From positions 1-11,400 of the forward strand of contig CAZXCQ010000204.1 in NCBI GenBank assembly GCA_964639275.1: a DNA stretch of 11,400 nucleotides, given 5' to 3'. The position numbers and the translations under genes are program-made. The notes below the pieces were generated by a model. It ran no database searches, had not been told where the DNA came from, and saw nothing but the letters and a program-made list of their open reading frames with translations. This DNA is from CAZXCQ01 sp964639275 (GTDB taxonomy: Bacteria > Desulfobacterota > DSM-4660 > Desulfatiglandales > Desulfatiglandaceae). Below, piece after piece: positions 1 through 6,488 of this stretch; within the stretch, counting starts at the first letter, position 1, and each line of letters starts with the position of its first letter.

Positions 1-20
1 AATAAATAAAAGGAGGTATT

Positions 21-1235
21 GTGAGTATGGCTGGACCATTGGATGGTGTCAAGGTTGTTGAAATTACCATGTTTCAGCAGGGGCCTGTGGCCGGGATGAG
101 ATTGGGAGATCTGGGTGCGGATGTCATCAAGATCGAGGCCAAGACCGGGGATCCGGGAAGGGGATTTATGAAGATAATCGGCGCCATGGCCGGTCTTTCC
201 GGTCGCAATTACTATTTTGAGCACAACAACCGCAACAAGAGAAGCCTGGTACTGGATCTTAAGAATGAAAAGGGGTTAGGGGTATTTTACAGGTTGATCG
301 ATAATGCCGATGTCTTTCTAAACAATATGAGCATTGGGGCACCCATAAGGATGGGGATTGGTCCTGAAACGCTTTTGGCCAGGAACCCGCGGCTCATATA
401 TGCACAGGCCTCCGGTTGGGGCAGAAAAGGCCCTGACGCAAATGAACTGTCCTTTGATTATACTGGCATCGCCCGTTCCGGATTGATGATGTCGTGCGGG
501 GAAAGGGGCGCTCCTCCGACTCAGATTTTGCCGGGTATCGGCGACGAAATCGGCGGGCTCATCTGTGCATGGGCCATTACTGCGGCCCTCTATGCCAGAG
601 AGAAGACAGGGAAGGGACAGGTAGTGGACACGTCGCTGATGGGGAGTATGATCGGGGCACTGGGATTTATCATGGCGGCTCCAGCTATTCTGGGCCAGGA
701 GTTCCCCAGGGAAATCAGGGCCCGGGCCGGTAATCCGGTATACAACCACTATCGATGCAAGGATGATAAATGGATTGCCATTGCCCACCTTGACCCCGAC
801 AGGTATTGGCCAAAGATATGCAAGGCCCTGGGTATAGAGGAACTGAAAGATGATCCCAGGTTTTACAGCATCGAGGCGAGGGGGAAAAATGCAAAGGAAC
901 TCGTCGCTATCCTGGACAGTCAATTTGCCACAAAAACAAGGGATGAGTGGTTTAATATACTTGCTGAAGAGGGGTGTATCTTTACTCCGATCCAGACCCC
1001 CACTGAAGTTACAACTGATCCGCAGGCATTGGCCAACAACTACTTTATTGATGTTGACCATCCTGAATGGGGTGGAATAAGAATGACAGGCTTCCCCTGG
1101 GATTTTAGTGAAACTCCCGCCTCATGGCGACGTAAGGCCCCGGGGTTCGGGGAACACAATAAAGAAATATTGTCGGAACTGGGTTATACGGCTGATGAAA
1201 TAAGAGACCTGAAAGAGGAAGGGGTAATACCCTAG
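21..1235 (+). CDS. CaiB/BaiF family III CoA-transferase
   Basis: Family III CoA-transferases move CoA between carboxylic acids through an aspartyl-CoA thioester, in the cytoplasm. The 404-residue length is normal for the family. Residues 21-39 carry the N-terminal GPVAG and LGADVIKIE nucleotide/CoA-fold signature. Residues 146-155 fit the DYTGIARSGLM block. GDEIGG places the likely catalytic Asp at residue 175, and REKTGKGQVVDTSL (193-206) is the family's RTGxGQ segment. The start is ambiguous between GTG at 21 and ATG at 27: AGGAGG at 11-16 is 4 nt from the first and 10 nt from the second. The gene converges on a minus-strand gene that ends 14 bp away, with no clear terminator between them. 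The acyl substrate cannot be read from sequence; a catabolic CoA-activation role is inferred from the family and the neighbouring lyase. Confidence 0.93.
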   Translation: MSMAGPLDGVKVVEITMFQQGPVAGMRLGDLGADVIKIEAKTGDPGRGFMKIIGAMAGLSGRNYYFEHNNRNKRSLVLDLKNEKGLGVFYRLIDNADVFLNNMSIGAPIRMGIGPETLLARNPRLIYAQASGWGRKGPDANELSFDYTGIARSGLMMSCGERGAPPTQILPGIGDEIGGLICAWAITAALYAREKTGKGQVVDTSLMGSMIGALGFIMAAPAILGQEFPREIRARAGNPVYNHYRCKDDKWIAIAHLDPDRYWPKICKALGIEELKDDPRFYSIEARGKNAKELVAILDSQFATKTRDEWFNILAEEGCIFTPIQTPTEVTTDPQALANNYFIDVDHPEWGGIRMTGFPWDFSETPASWRRKAPGFGEHNKEILSELGYTADEIRDLKEEGVIP

Positions 1236-1249
1236 CAGTCACTATTATC

Positions 1250-1609
1250 CTACCAGCCCCCGCCCGTCTCCTCAGCCACCGCTTTGGCCACGCGCTGGCC
1301 ATCCGGGCTGCTCCCCCAAAAACCGTAGGGGGTCCTTGGAGAGCGATACTGGTGGTATATTGTCTCCAGGGCCCCCCGGAACCTCTCTTCTTCGTGGGAG
1401 AAGACCGTAATCACATCCTGGGTGATCTCTTCGATGGCCTTCCCCAGGGTCTCTTCCCGGAGCATACCATCATCCATGGCCCGGTTGTCGATCCTCTCAA
1501 ATGAGATCTCTACACCGTGGGCCTTGCCGATTTGATCCAAGTCCTCCTGACGGATCTCCACCAGGGGATCACCGATATAATAGCGCAGATGGACCTTGTA
1601 TTTCACCAT
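1250..1609 (-). CDS. Hypothetical protein, 119 aa, coupled to the flavoprotein gene
   Basis: I do not recognise this protein. It is soluble and highly charged, with no signal peptide or membrane segment. The N-terminal half looks like a small alpha/beta unit (MVKYKVHLRYY, then acidic and helical stretches). The C-terminus is rich in Gly, Pro and Trp (TPYGFWGSSPDG, ending GGGW). It starts 3 nt after the stop codon of the upstream flavoprotein gene, with a purine-rich GAGGGGAGGG ribosome site. It is therefore almost certainly co-transcribed and probably translationally coupled, which suggests a partner or accessory role for the flavoprotein. That role is inference. A real gene is supported by the spacing and ribosome site rather than by homology. 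Confidence 0.72.
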   Translation of the reverse strand: MVKYKVHLRYYIGDPLVEIRQEDLDQIGKAHGVEISFERIDNRAMDDGMLREETLGKAIEEITQDVITVFSHEEERFRGALETIYHQYRSPRTPYGFWGSSPDGQRVAKAVAEETGGGW

Positions 1610-1612
1610 GGT

Positions 1613-2470
1613 CTATCCCTCCCCTCGCAGATATCCCTTGTAACGCTCTACCCGTTTATTGCGTTCTTCTTTGGTCCGCATAAAGTAGTCTCTGGAGGGT
1701 TTGATGTGATAGGTAAAGTGGTTGTAAGTGACCTCCGGGTCAAAACGGTACCCTGTCAGGGCCTGGTCATCAAAACTGACCTCGATCTTTCCATCACGGA
1801 TCAACAGGCTTCCACGAATTCCGCAGGTGGGACATTCCACTGCCTCACGGTCTTTTAAAATGCGGATGTTCCAGTCCTGGCAGATCGGACAGAGCCCTGG
1901 CTTTGACCGGTAGGTCGTATCCTTGTCACGAATGGCCGTCACCAGTTCTTGTCCCACCCGACCGGCCCTCTGGATGCACTCTTCATCATGGACGACCTCT
2001 CGGAGGCCCTGGACGTTGAAGGTCTCGCGATGGATGACGTTGAGTCCCAAAATCCCGCAAAAGATATTTGGCTGCACCATTGCATAGGGGATCCATCCCC
2101 TGGTGGCGTACGGGACCAGGATAGAGGCGTACCTTCCGCGCAAGGTCCCACGGTGACCCAATACCCACGCCCGATCGATCAACTGTTTGAGAGCCGCGGT
2201 TGATTCAAGAAAATAGCAGGGCACGCTGAAGAGGACCCCGTCCGAGGCCTCAATCTTGGACCAGATGAGTTTCACGTCGTCCTGGATGTGGCACCCCTCC
2301 TTCCGGAAAAGACACAGGCCAAAACCCTGACAGGGCTCAATCCGGCAATCGGTCAGCCGCAGCAGCTCCACTTCCGCACCTGCACTCTCTGCCCCCATCA
2401 GGGCTTCTTTCGCCAGAATGTCGGAATTGCCATTTTTGCGAAAACTCCCCAGTAGCCCCAAAATCTTCAT
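1613..2470 (-). CDS. Iron-sulfur-flavoprotein-like NADPH-dependent FMN reductase with C-terminal zinc ribbon
   Basis: The product is a 285-residue cytoplasmic flavodoxin-fold protein. Residues 1-20 (MKILGLLGSFRKNGNSDILA) form the beta1 strand and FMN phosphate loop typical of FMN reductases and iron-sulfur flavoproteins. Residues 47-65 (PCQGFGLC, then GC and DD) match the compact cysteine motif of the iron-sulfur flavoproteins, but the expected second Cys is Phe50. FSVPCYF (81-87) fits the second flavin-contact segment. Residues 194-197 (CPIC) and 213-216 (CPTC) form a zinc ribbon that ordinary members lack, followed by a charged tail. I place the start at 2470 rather than further upstream because AAGGAGG lies 8 nt before this ATG and the fold begins exactly here. 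It is probably an electron-transfer or reductive enzyme; the partner is unknown. Confidence 0.87.
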   Translation of the reverse strand: MKILGLLGSFRKNGNSDILAKEALMGAESAGAEVELLRLTDCRIEPCQGFGLCLFRKEGCHIQDDVKLIWSKIEASDGVLFSVPCYFLESTAALKQLIDRAWVLGHRGTLRGRYASILVPYATRGWIPYAMVQPNIFCGILGLNVIHRETFNVQGLREVVHDEECIQRAGRVGQELVTAIRDKDTTYRSKPGLCPICQDWNIRILKDREAVECPTCGIRGSLLIRDGKIEVSFDDQALTGYRFDPEVTYNHFTYHIKPSRDYFMRTKEERNKRVERYKGYLRGEG

Positions 2471-2523
2471 TTCCCTGCCTCCTTCCGCCGGTGCAAAAAC
2501 ACCATACCCACACATGTCTACAA

Positions 2524-2529
2524 AGTATA
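2524..2529 (-). promoter_or_regulatory. Weak candidate -10 element for the flavoprotein gene
   Basis: TATACT on the minus strand lies about 55 bp upstream of the flavoprotein start. There is no good -35 hexamer at the expected spacing, so this is only a hint of a promoter. The 255-bp gap between this gene and the IclR gene makes a separate promoter plausible. No other element is evident in 2471-2725 apart from a short imperfect hairpin near 2583-2603. Confidence 0.25.
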
Positions 2530-2725
2530 ATGAGATCAACTCTGGTTTTGACTGTACTCCATAACATGGGTCCACAGCAGACACCTTTAGGATAGCTCAA
2601 AAGGCCTGCTCATTTCGTGATCTAATACATCAGCGGGCAGACGACGTCCTGGAGCACCCATAGAAGTCCTTCTGGTCTGCCAAGCGGATCAAAAGCATCT
2701 CAGTTCGTAACCCGACTCATCAACC

Positions 2726-3523
2726 CTAGGCAGTTTTATCCTCAACAAAACCAAACTCCTGTGAAAGCCTGCTCGTTGTGTCGAACAACAGCTCTGAGAA
2801 TTCAGACATTTTCTCCTTTACCATCCTACTCACAGGGCCTGATATGCTGATTGCAGCTACCACCTGGCCGCCTTTGCGGCGCACAGGCCTTGCCACACAA
2901 TTTACGCCTACCAACGCCTCTTCGAAGTCATAGGCGACATCGCTCATCCGAACCCGTCTTAATTCTTCGGTAAGCCTCTTAAAGGAAGGAATAGAATTTT
3001 TGGTGAGTCTGACTAACGCCCTTTTCCTGTTATAGAGCTTTTTAAGATAGTCCTCTGGAAGGGCCGACAAGAGAATCTTGCCGGTCGCAGTGCAATGGGC
3101 AGGAAAGCGAGTTCCCTCACGTATCGATACCCTGAGGGGCTCTCTACATTCGAAACGAGCGATATATCTTATTTCATCATACTCCAAGATTGAGGCACTG
3201 ATGGCTTCTCTGCATTGCAGTGAAAGTTCCCTTAAAGCGGTTCTCATGGCTTTTCGAAGAAAATTACCTTCTCTAATGCCGGATCCCATTTCGAATGCAA
3301 GGGTCCCTAATCCATACTTCTTGGTACGCGGTTCTTGGTGAACAAATTTGTGGGCCTTTAAGGTACTGAGGATACGATGAGCGGTTCCCTTCTGCATCCC
3401 CAAGTTCTTAACAATCTCGGTCAGTCCGAATTCCCTGCCTTCTGTAATCATTAGCTCAAGAATTGAGAGACCCTTTTCCAAGGACTTCACGGGATATTTG
3501 AGCTCATTAGTGATTCTGTCCAT
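2726..3523 (-). CDS. IclR-family transcriptional regulator
   Basis: This is a 265-residue DNA-binding regulator; the family binds small carboxylates or sugar-acid-type effectors and usually controls neighbouring catabolic or transport genes. Residues 12-27 (VKSLEKGLSILELM) are the classic IclR N-terminal helix. GLTEIVKNLGMQKGTAHRILSTL (33-55) is the helix-turn-helix and HKFVHQEPRTKKYGLG (58-73) is the wing. The rest is the GAF-like effector domain, including the FPAHCTATGKILLSALP block. The ATG at 3523 is chosen over a TTG six codons upstream because AAGGAG sits 5 nt before the ATG. The gene is divergent from the ABM-domain gene across 473 bp. Regulation of that gene, the transporter and itself is the natural inference; the effector is unknown. 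Confidence 0.95.
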   Translation of the reverse strand: MDRITNELKYPVKSLEKGLSILELMITEGREFGLTEIVKNLGMQKGTAHRILSTLKAHKFVHQEPRTKKYGLGTLAFEMGSGIREGNFLRKAMRTALRELSLQCREAISASILEYDEIRYIARFECREPLRVSIREGTRFPAHCTATGKILLSALPEDYLKKLYNRKRALVRLTKNSIPSFKRLTEELRRVRMSDVAYDFEEALVGVNCVARPVRRKGGQVVAAISISGPVSRMVKEKMSEFSELLFDTTSRLSQEFGFVEDKTA

Positions 3524-3561
3524 CCGATCTCCTTTTTCCAACCAAAAACGGTATCAAAATA

Positions 3562-3590
3562 TTCATCAGCATTTTTCAAATTAATGTCAA
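3562..3590 (-). promoter_or_regulatory. Possible promoter of the IclR gene
   Basis: A perfect TTGACA -35 hexamer reads on the minus strand at 3590-3585. The -10 at 17-bp spacing (GATGAA, 3567-3562) is poor. A slightly longer spacing gives AT-rich alternatives. Transcription from here would give a short leader of about 30 nt before the ATG at 3523. The -35 is seen directly; function is inferred. Confidence 0.3.
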
Positions 3591-3707
3591 ACAAGGCAAA
3601 TTTGTCACTCCCAAATCCGGCATCCGATTTTGATAGACCTATTCCCTTATCACTTGCTGGGCATCGTTCCGGCAAAAGACAATATACGTTCTTACTAAGA
3701 AATCATG

Positions 3708-3760
3708 CGATACCTATATCATCCCAGAAATGACAAATCTAGAAAAATGTATAGGGATCG
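3708..3760. repeat. 11-bp inverted repeat, one mismatch
   Basis: CGATACCTATA at 3708-3718 is the inverse complement of TATAGGGATCG at 3750-3760 apart from one base pair. The arms are separated by 31 nt. It lies roughly midway between the divergent genes. It could be a spaced operator or a cruciform/RNA hairpin; there is no T-run, so a terminator is unlikely. Confidence 0.5.
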
Positions 3761-3801
3761 GAAAAAGAGAATGATCATAGGTCAAGGACAATATCTGGGA
3801 A

Positions 3802-3843
3802 CAGAAGTTCTGCATTACAGAACCAAATTCCATTTTTCAGAAC
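3802..3843. promoter_or_regulatory. Clustered CAGAA/TTCTG palindromes, candidate IclR operator
   Basis: Four half-sites occur in 42 bp: CAGAA at 3802, TTCTG at 3808, CAGAAC at 3818 and CAGAAC at 3838. They make two overlapping palindromes, CAGAAgTTCTG (3802-3812) and GTTCTGcattaCAGAAC (3807-3823). The cluster sits 19-60 bp upstream of a perfect -35 hexamer at 3862, a normal position for a regulator site. IclR proteins generally bind short palindromes near their own divergent promoter. Assignment to this regulator is inference. Confidence 0.5.
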
Positions 3844-3861
3844 ATTAATCAAAAGATTTGC

Positions 3862-3891
3862 TTGACAACGTTTTTGAGGTTTGAGAATTTT
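3862..3891 (+). promoter_or_regulatory. Candidate sigma70-type promoter for the ABM gene
   Basis: A perfect TTGACA lies at 3862-3867. At 17-18 bp spacing the -10 is weak (GAATTT or AATTTT, 3885-3891). A weak -10 with a good -35 would fit an activator- or repressor-controlled promoter. It predicts a transcript start near 3897 and a leader of about 100 nt. Confidence 0.45.
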
Positions 3892-3912
3892 TGTTCCCTC
3901 TGGAGTAAGATG

Positions 3913-3946
3913 TGCCCGAGCAAAGGAGGTGAAGAGATCTCGGGCG
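3913..3946 (+). promoter_or_regulatory. Leader stem-loop presenting a perfect Shine-Dalgarno
   Basis: GCCCGAG (3914-3920) pairs perfectly with CTCGGGC (3939-3945), with a possible G-U pair outside. The 18-nt loop displays AAAGGAGGTGA (3922-3932), a full complement to the usual 16S rRNA 3' end. No ATG or GTG follows at useful distance; the gene's own ribosome site is at 3984-3989. An alternative pairing of AGGAG (3924-3928) with CTCCT (3948-3952) would hide the sequence. It could be a ribosome standby or control site; the function is not shown. Confidence 0.4.
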
Positions 3947-3996
3947 GCTCCTCGTATCCGAATTGGTGCCTTAACGAACGTAAAGGAGGGAGAAAA

Positions 3997-4308
3997 ATGG
4001 CAGACAAGAAGCTTACGGTTGTAGCCATCGTAAAAGCCAAGCCTGAGAAGGTTGATATTGTCCGGAAGGAACTTGACCACCTGGTGGTTGAAACCAATAA
4101 AGAGCCGGGCTGCATCAATTACAATTATCATGTGAACAAAGAGGATAACACTCTGTTTCTGTTCTATGAAAACTGGCGCAGCAGGGCGGATTGGGACAAG
4201 CACATGGAAATGCCATTTTTGAGAAGATGGTTCGATGAGATCTCAGGAGATGTTCTGGAGAAAGAACCTGAGCTCTCCCTTTGGGAAATGGTTGAACCTC
4301 CTGCTTAA
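3997..4308 (+). CDS. ABM-domain protein, putative quinol monooxygenase-like
   Basis: This 103-residue protein has the dimeric alpha/beta ferredoxin-like ABM fold (antibiotic biosynthesis monooxygenase/YgiN type). Such proteins oxidise quinol-like compounds without a cofactor, or act as small sensors or isomerases. Diagnostic stretches are LTVVAIVKAKPEKVD at the N-terminus, NKEPGCINYNYH (about 45-57), FLFYENWRSRADWDKHMEMPF (about 65-85, with the conserved E-x-W and His) and a C-terminal strand LSLWEMVEP. ATG at 3997 is selected because AGGAGG is 7 nt upstream and the fold starts there; in-frame upstream starts would add an unrelated tail with little ribosome-site support. Its position divergent from the IclR gene suggests joint control. 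Substrate unknown. Confidence 0.88.
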   Translation: MADKKLTVVAIVKAKPEKVDIVRKELDHLVVETNKEPGCINYNYHVNKEDNTLFLFYENWRSRADWDKHMEMPFLRRWFDEISGDVLEKEPELSLWEMVEPPA

Positions 4309-5052
4309 ATAATCGGCTGAAAAACGATCAGTAAATAAAGCCGTTTGTGACCTTCACGGAGCTTTCCCTCCAGAGAGGCCTTAATGAGCAGGGAAAGAAC
4401 TTCAATATCTTACCTCAATTAAAAGGGAATTCTATCATATCACATCTCAAAATCAGCATTAACGGAAACGGTTCATTAAGTATACTTTATGATAATACTG
4501 TTATTTCAAGCAGTTGGCCTCATGTTCTCTTCAGATAGCCATAATCGCAACCCTCTGGAAAAGCGCTTTATTACTGGCCTGAGACGATAACTGCATTTTG
4601 TCTCAAAGGTGCATCATTTTGCATGTTTTTTGACGCCTCGTTATAGAGTATTCATCTTCGGAAAAGACCGCGACCAAATCAAGTGTCGTACAAATAACGG
4701 AATCCCTATTGCCCTGGTCTCAAAGGGCTAAAGTGTTGCCAAATAAATAAAGGGCATAAGGTCTTTGCAGGACCGGTTTAGAAGGTTCAAGGTATTGATA
4801 TTACATTAGATAGCGTTCGTGCCACATTTTCGCTAAATTGTTTCAGAGATACGAGAGGTTAGGTAAGTAGGATGAGTGACTGAGCAGGGAGTCTTGGAAT
4901 GAAAGAAAAGGGGGCATTAACATCTTCACCGAGATTCGGCGTTAACATCAACGGGCGTGGGGTATTATGATCAGCTCAAGTCCTTTGGGAGAGACCCGCA
5001 ATGGCAACCTAACAAAACAACCTCTAGCTCTGAGAAAGGAGGCAGATACGCC
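4309..5052. other. 744-bp stretch without a convincing gene
   Basis: This AT-rich stretch lies between the ABM gene and the transporter operon. I find only short open frames without ribosome sites or family signatures. Visible items are a 10-bp direct repeat GTCTCAAAGG (4600-4609 and 4717-4726), a TGAGAC/GTCTCA inverted repeat around 4580-4605, a GCCCT/AGGGC inverted repeat at 4711-4728 and a direct repeat TTAACATC (4917-4924 and 4942-4949). No strong promoter hexamer pair is apparent, although the transporter promoter must lie here unless the operon starts further upstream. It may contain a long leader or very old gene remains. Confidence 0.6.
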
Positions 5053-6366
5053 ATGTTAAGAAAAACTTTGTTCCTGGTTTTGTTCGCGGCCCTTTATTTT
5101 GTCGTCAGCAGCACGGTTTTTGCGGCCAAGTCACTCACGATCTTTTGGGCGGAATGGGATCCCGCCGATTTCCTCCAAGAACTCGTCTTGGATTTCGAGA
5201 AAGAAACAGGCATAAAGGTCAATGTGGATTCAACACCATGGGGTGATTTCCAGACCAAAACATTCCAGGAGTTCGCGGCCAAAGGCGATGCTTTTGATAT
5301 GGTCATAGGTGATTCTCAATGGTTGGGGGCTGGTGCGACAGCCGGTCATTATGTGGACATTACAGACTGGTTCATCAAGAATAAGGTTGACAAGACCATG
5401 GCACCCGCAACCATTGCCTGCTATGCCGAATACCCCGCTGGGAGCAAGAAATACTATGCCGTGCCCTGTGAAGCGGATGCTTTTGGTTGGGCTTACAGAA
5501 AAGACTGGTTTGAAGATCCCAAAGAAAAAGAGGCATTCAAAAAGAAATACGGCTATGAATTGGGTGTTCCCGAGACCTGGGCGCAATTGAGGGATATTGC
5601 CGAATTCTTCTATCGCCCAAAGGAGGGGAGGTACGGTTGCGGCATTTGGACAGAAAGGGGTTATGATGCTATCACCATGGGGTTCGAAAATGTATTTTTC
5701 TCATGGGGTGCTGACTTCGGCGATAGGCAGACCTACGAAGTGGAGGGTGTTGTAAATTCAAAAAAGGCGGTTGAGGCGCTGGAATTCTACAAAGAACTCT
5801 ATAAATTCTGCCCCCCGGATTGGGGAAACACATGGTTCCAGCAAGCCAATCAGGGCCTTACAGAGGGCTTGGTGGCCATGACCCAGAACTTCTATGCCTT
5901 TTTTCCAGCTTTAACCAACCCCAGAATAAATAAACATGCCGACGTTACTGGATTCTTCCCCAATCCCAAAGGCCCCTATGGCGATCGACATGCGGCCCTC
6001 GGGGGTCAGGGAATCTCCATTAACGCCTATTCAAAAAAGCGTGATCTCTGCTTTAAATTTCTTGAATGGTTTATCAGAGACGATATACAAAAGAAGTGGG
6101 GAGAGCTGGGGGGGTTTCCTGCGAGCTCCAAAGTCCTCCTGTCCAAGGAATTCCAGAAGGCTACCGAATTTAACAATGCCTTCTCCACATCCATGTTCAT
6201 GGTTAAGGACTTCTGGAATATCCCCCATTACGCCGAATTGCTAGAGATTTTCCAGAGAATATCTCATCAATATTTGGTTGAAGACAAGGGGACAGCAAAG
6301 GAGGCCCTGGATATGATTGCCAAAAAACATACAGAGCTTCTGAAAAAAGAAGGCTACATAAAAAAA
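5053..6366 (+). CDS. ABC transporter extracellular solute-binding protein (family 1)
   Basis: This periplasmic receptor captures the substrate and delivers it to the permease pair. Residues 1-24 are a Sec signal peptide (basic MLRK, hydrophobic core, cleavage expected after VFA). There is no lipobox Cys, so it should be soluble in the periplasm. The mature start LTIFWAEWDPADFLQELVL and the segment FEKETGIKVNVDSTPWGDFQTK are typical of carbohydrate-type family 1 binding proteins. Later blocks such as VPCEADAFGWAYRKDWFE and ALGGQGISINAYSKK fit the two-lobed fold. The length, about 438 residues, is normal. The ATG at 5053 is preferred because the signal peptide begins here and AGGAGG is 10 nt upstream; a GTG at 4957 would prefix an unrelated polar stretch. 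Rich in Trp and aromatics, as sugar-binding clefts often are, but the ligand is undetermined. Confidence 0.93.
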
Positions 6367-6396
6367 TAGTATCAGCGGGTAATCATGGTTTTGACT

Positions 6397-6428
6397 GTGA
6401 GGGGAGAGGAACATCTCCCCTCACTTTT
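6397..6428 (+). terminator. 11-bp perfect hairpin with short T tract, intercistronic
   Basis: GTGAGGGGAGA (6397-6407) pairs perfectly with TCTCCCCTCAC (6414-6424) around a 6-nt loop, and TTTT follows. It begins 28 nt after the binding-protein stop. With only four T residues it is probably a leaky terminator or a 3'-end stabiliser. In binding-protein operons such hairpins allow the receptor to be made in excess of the permeases. The structure is seen directly; the effect is inferred. Confidence 0.8.
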
Positions 6429-6437
6429 AGAGTGAAT

Positions 6438-6488
6438 AAGCTCCTTTGATAAACGAACTCATTTGATGAAAAGGAGTTTTATGAGTTC
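6438..6488 (+). promoter_or_regulatory. Competing helices around the permease 1 start site
   Basis: Two mutually exclusive pairings surround the ribosome site. 6438-6447 (with CTCCTTT) can pair over 10 positions, including one G-U, with 6470-6479, covering AAGGAG. GAACTCAT (6455-6462) pairs perfectly with ATGAGTTC (6481-6488), covering the start codon. Their order makes them alternatives or a pseudoknot. This may lower or control translation of the first permease. No ligand-binding domain is recognised. Confidence 0.4.

Larger units (their letters stand above)
3524..3996. other. Divergent intergenic control region
   Basis: This AT-rich 473-bp region separates the IclR regulator from the divergent ABM gene and has no credible gene. 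It holds candidate promoters on both strands, a 13-bp palindrome TTCTTactAAGAA at 3689-3701, a long inverted repeat at 3708-3760, a cluster of CAGAA/TTCTG half-sites at 3802-3843 and a structured leader at 3897-3996. Each is listed or discussed separately. The density of palindromes fits a regulator binding region. Confidence 0.6.

Noticed and set aside
318..1061. A 247-codon open frame antisense to the CoA-transferase
   Set aside because: It lies wholly inside a well-supported gene, lacks a ribosome site and family motifs, and its composition is that of a reverse-frame shadow.
3487..3675. A 62-codon minus-strand frame upstream of and overlapping the IclR start
   Set aside because: It occupies the regulator's promoter region, overlaps its start in another frame and has no family features.
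3862..3996. N-terminal extension of the ABM protein from TTG 3862 or ATG 3910
   Set aside because: The extra residues do not belong to the ABM fold, and the first start is within the -35 hexamer. AGGAGG at 3984-3989 points to 3997.
4318..4350. Possible terminator after the ABM gene (CGGCT ... AGCCG then TTT)
   Set aside because: Only 5 paired bases around a 20-nt loop and no real T tract.
4347..4538. A 63-codon plus-strand frame in the long intergenic gap
   Set aside because: There is no ribosome site and no recognisable motif; length is within chance for AT-rich DNA.
4577..4606. TGAGAC/GTCTCA inverted repeat and repeated GTCTCAAAGG as an operator or mobile-element end
   Set aside because: The arms are short, the second copy is 117 bp away in plain context, and no transposase or target duplication is present.
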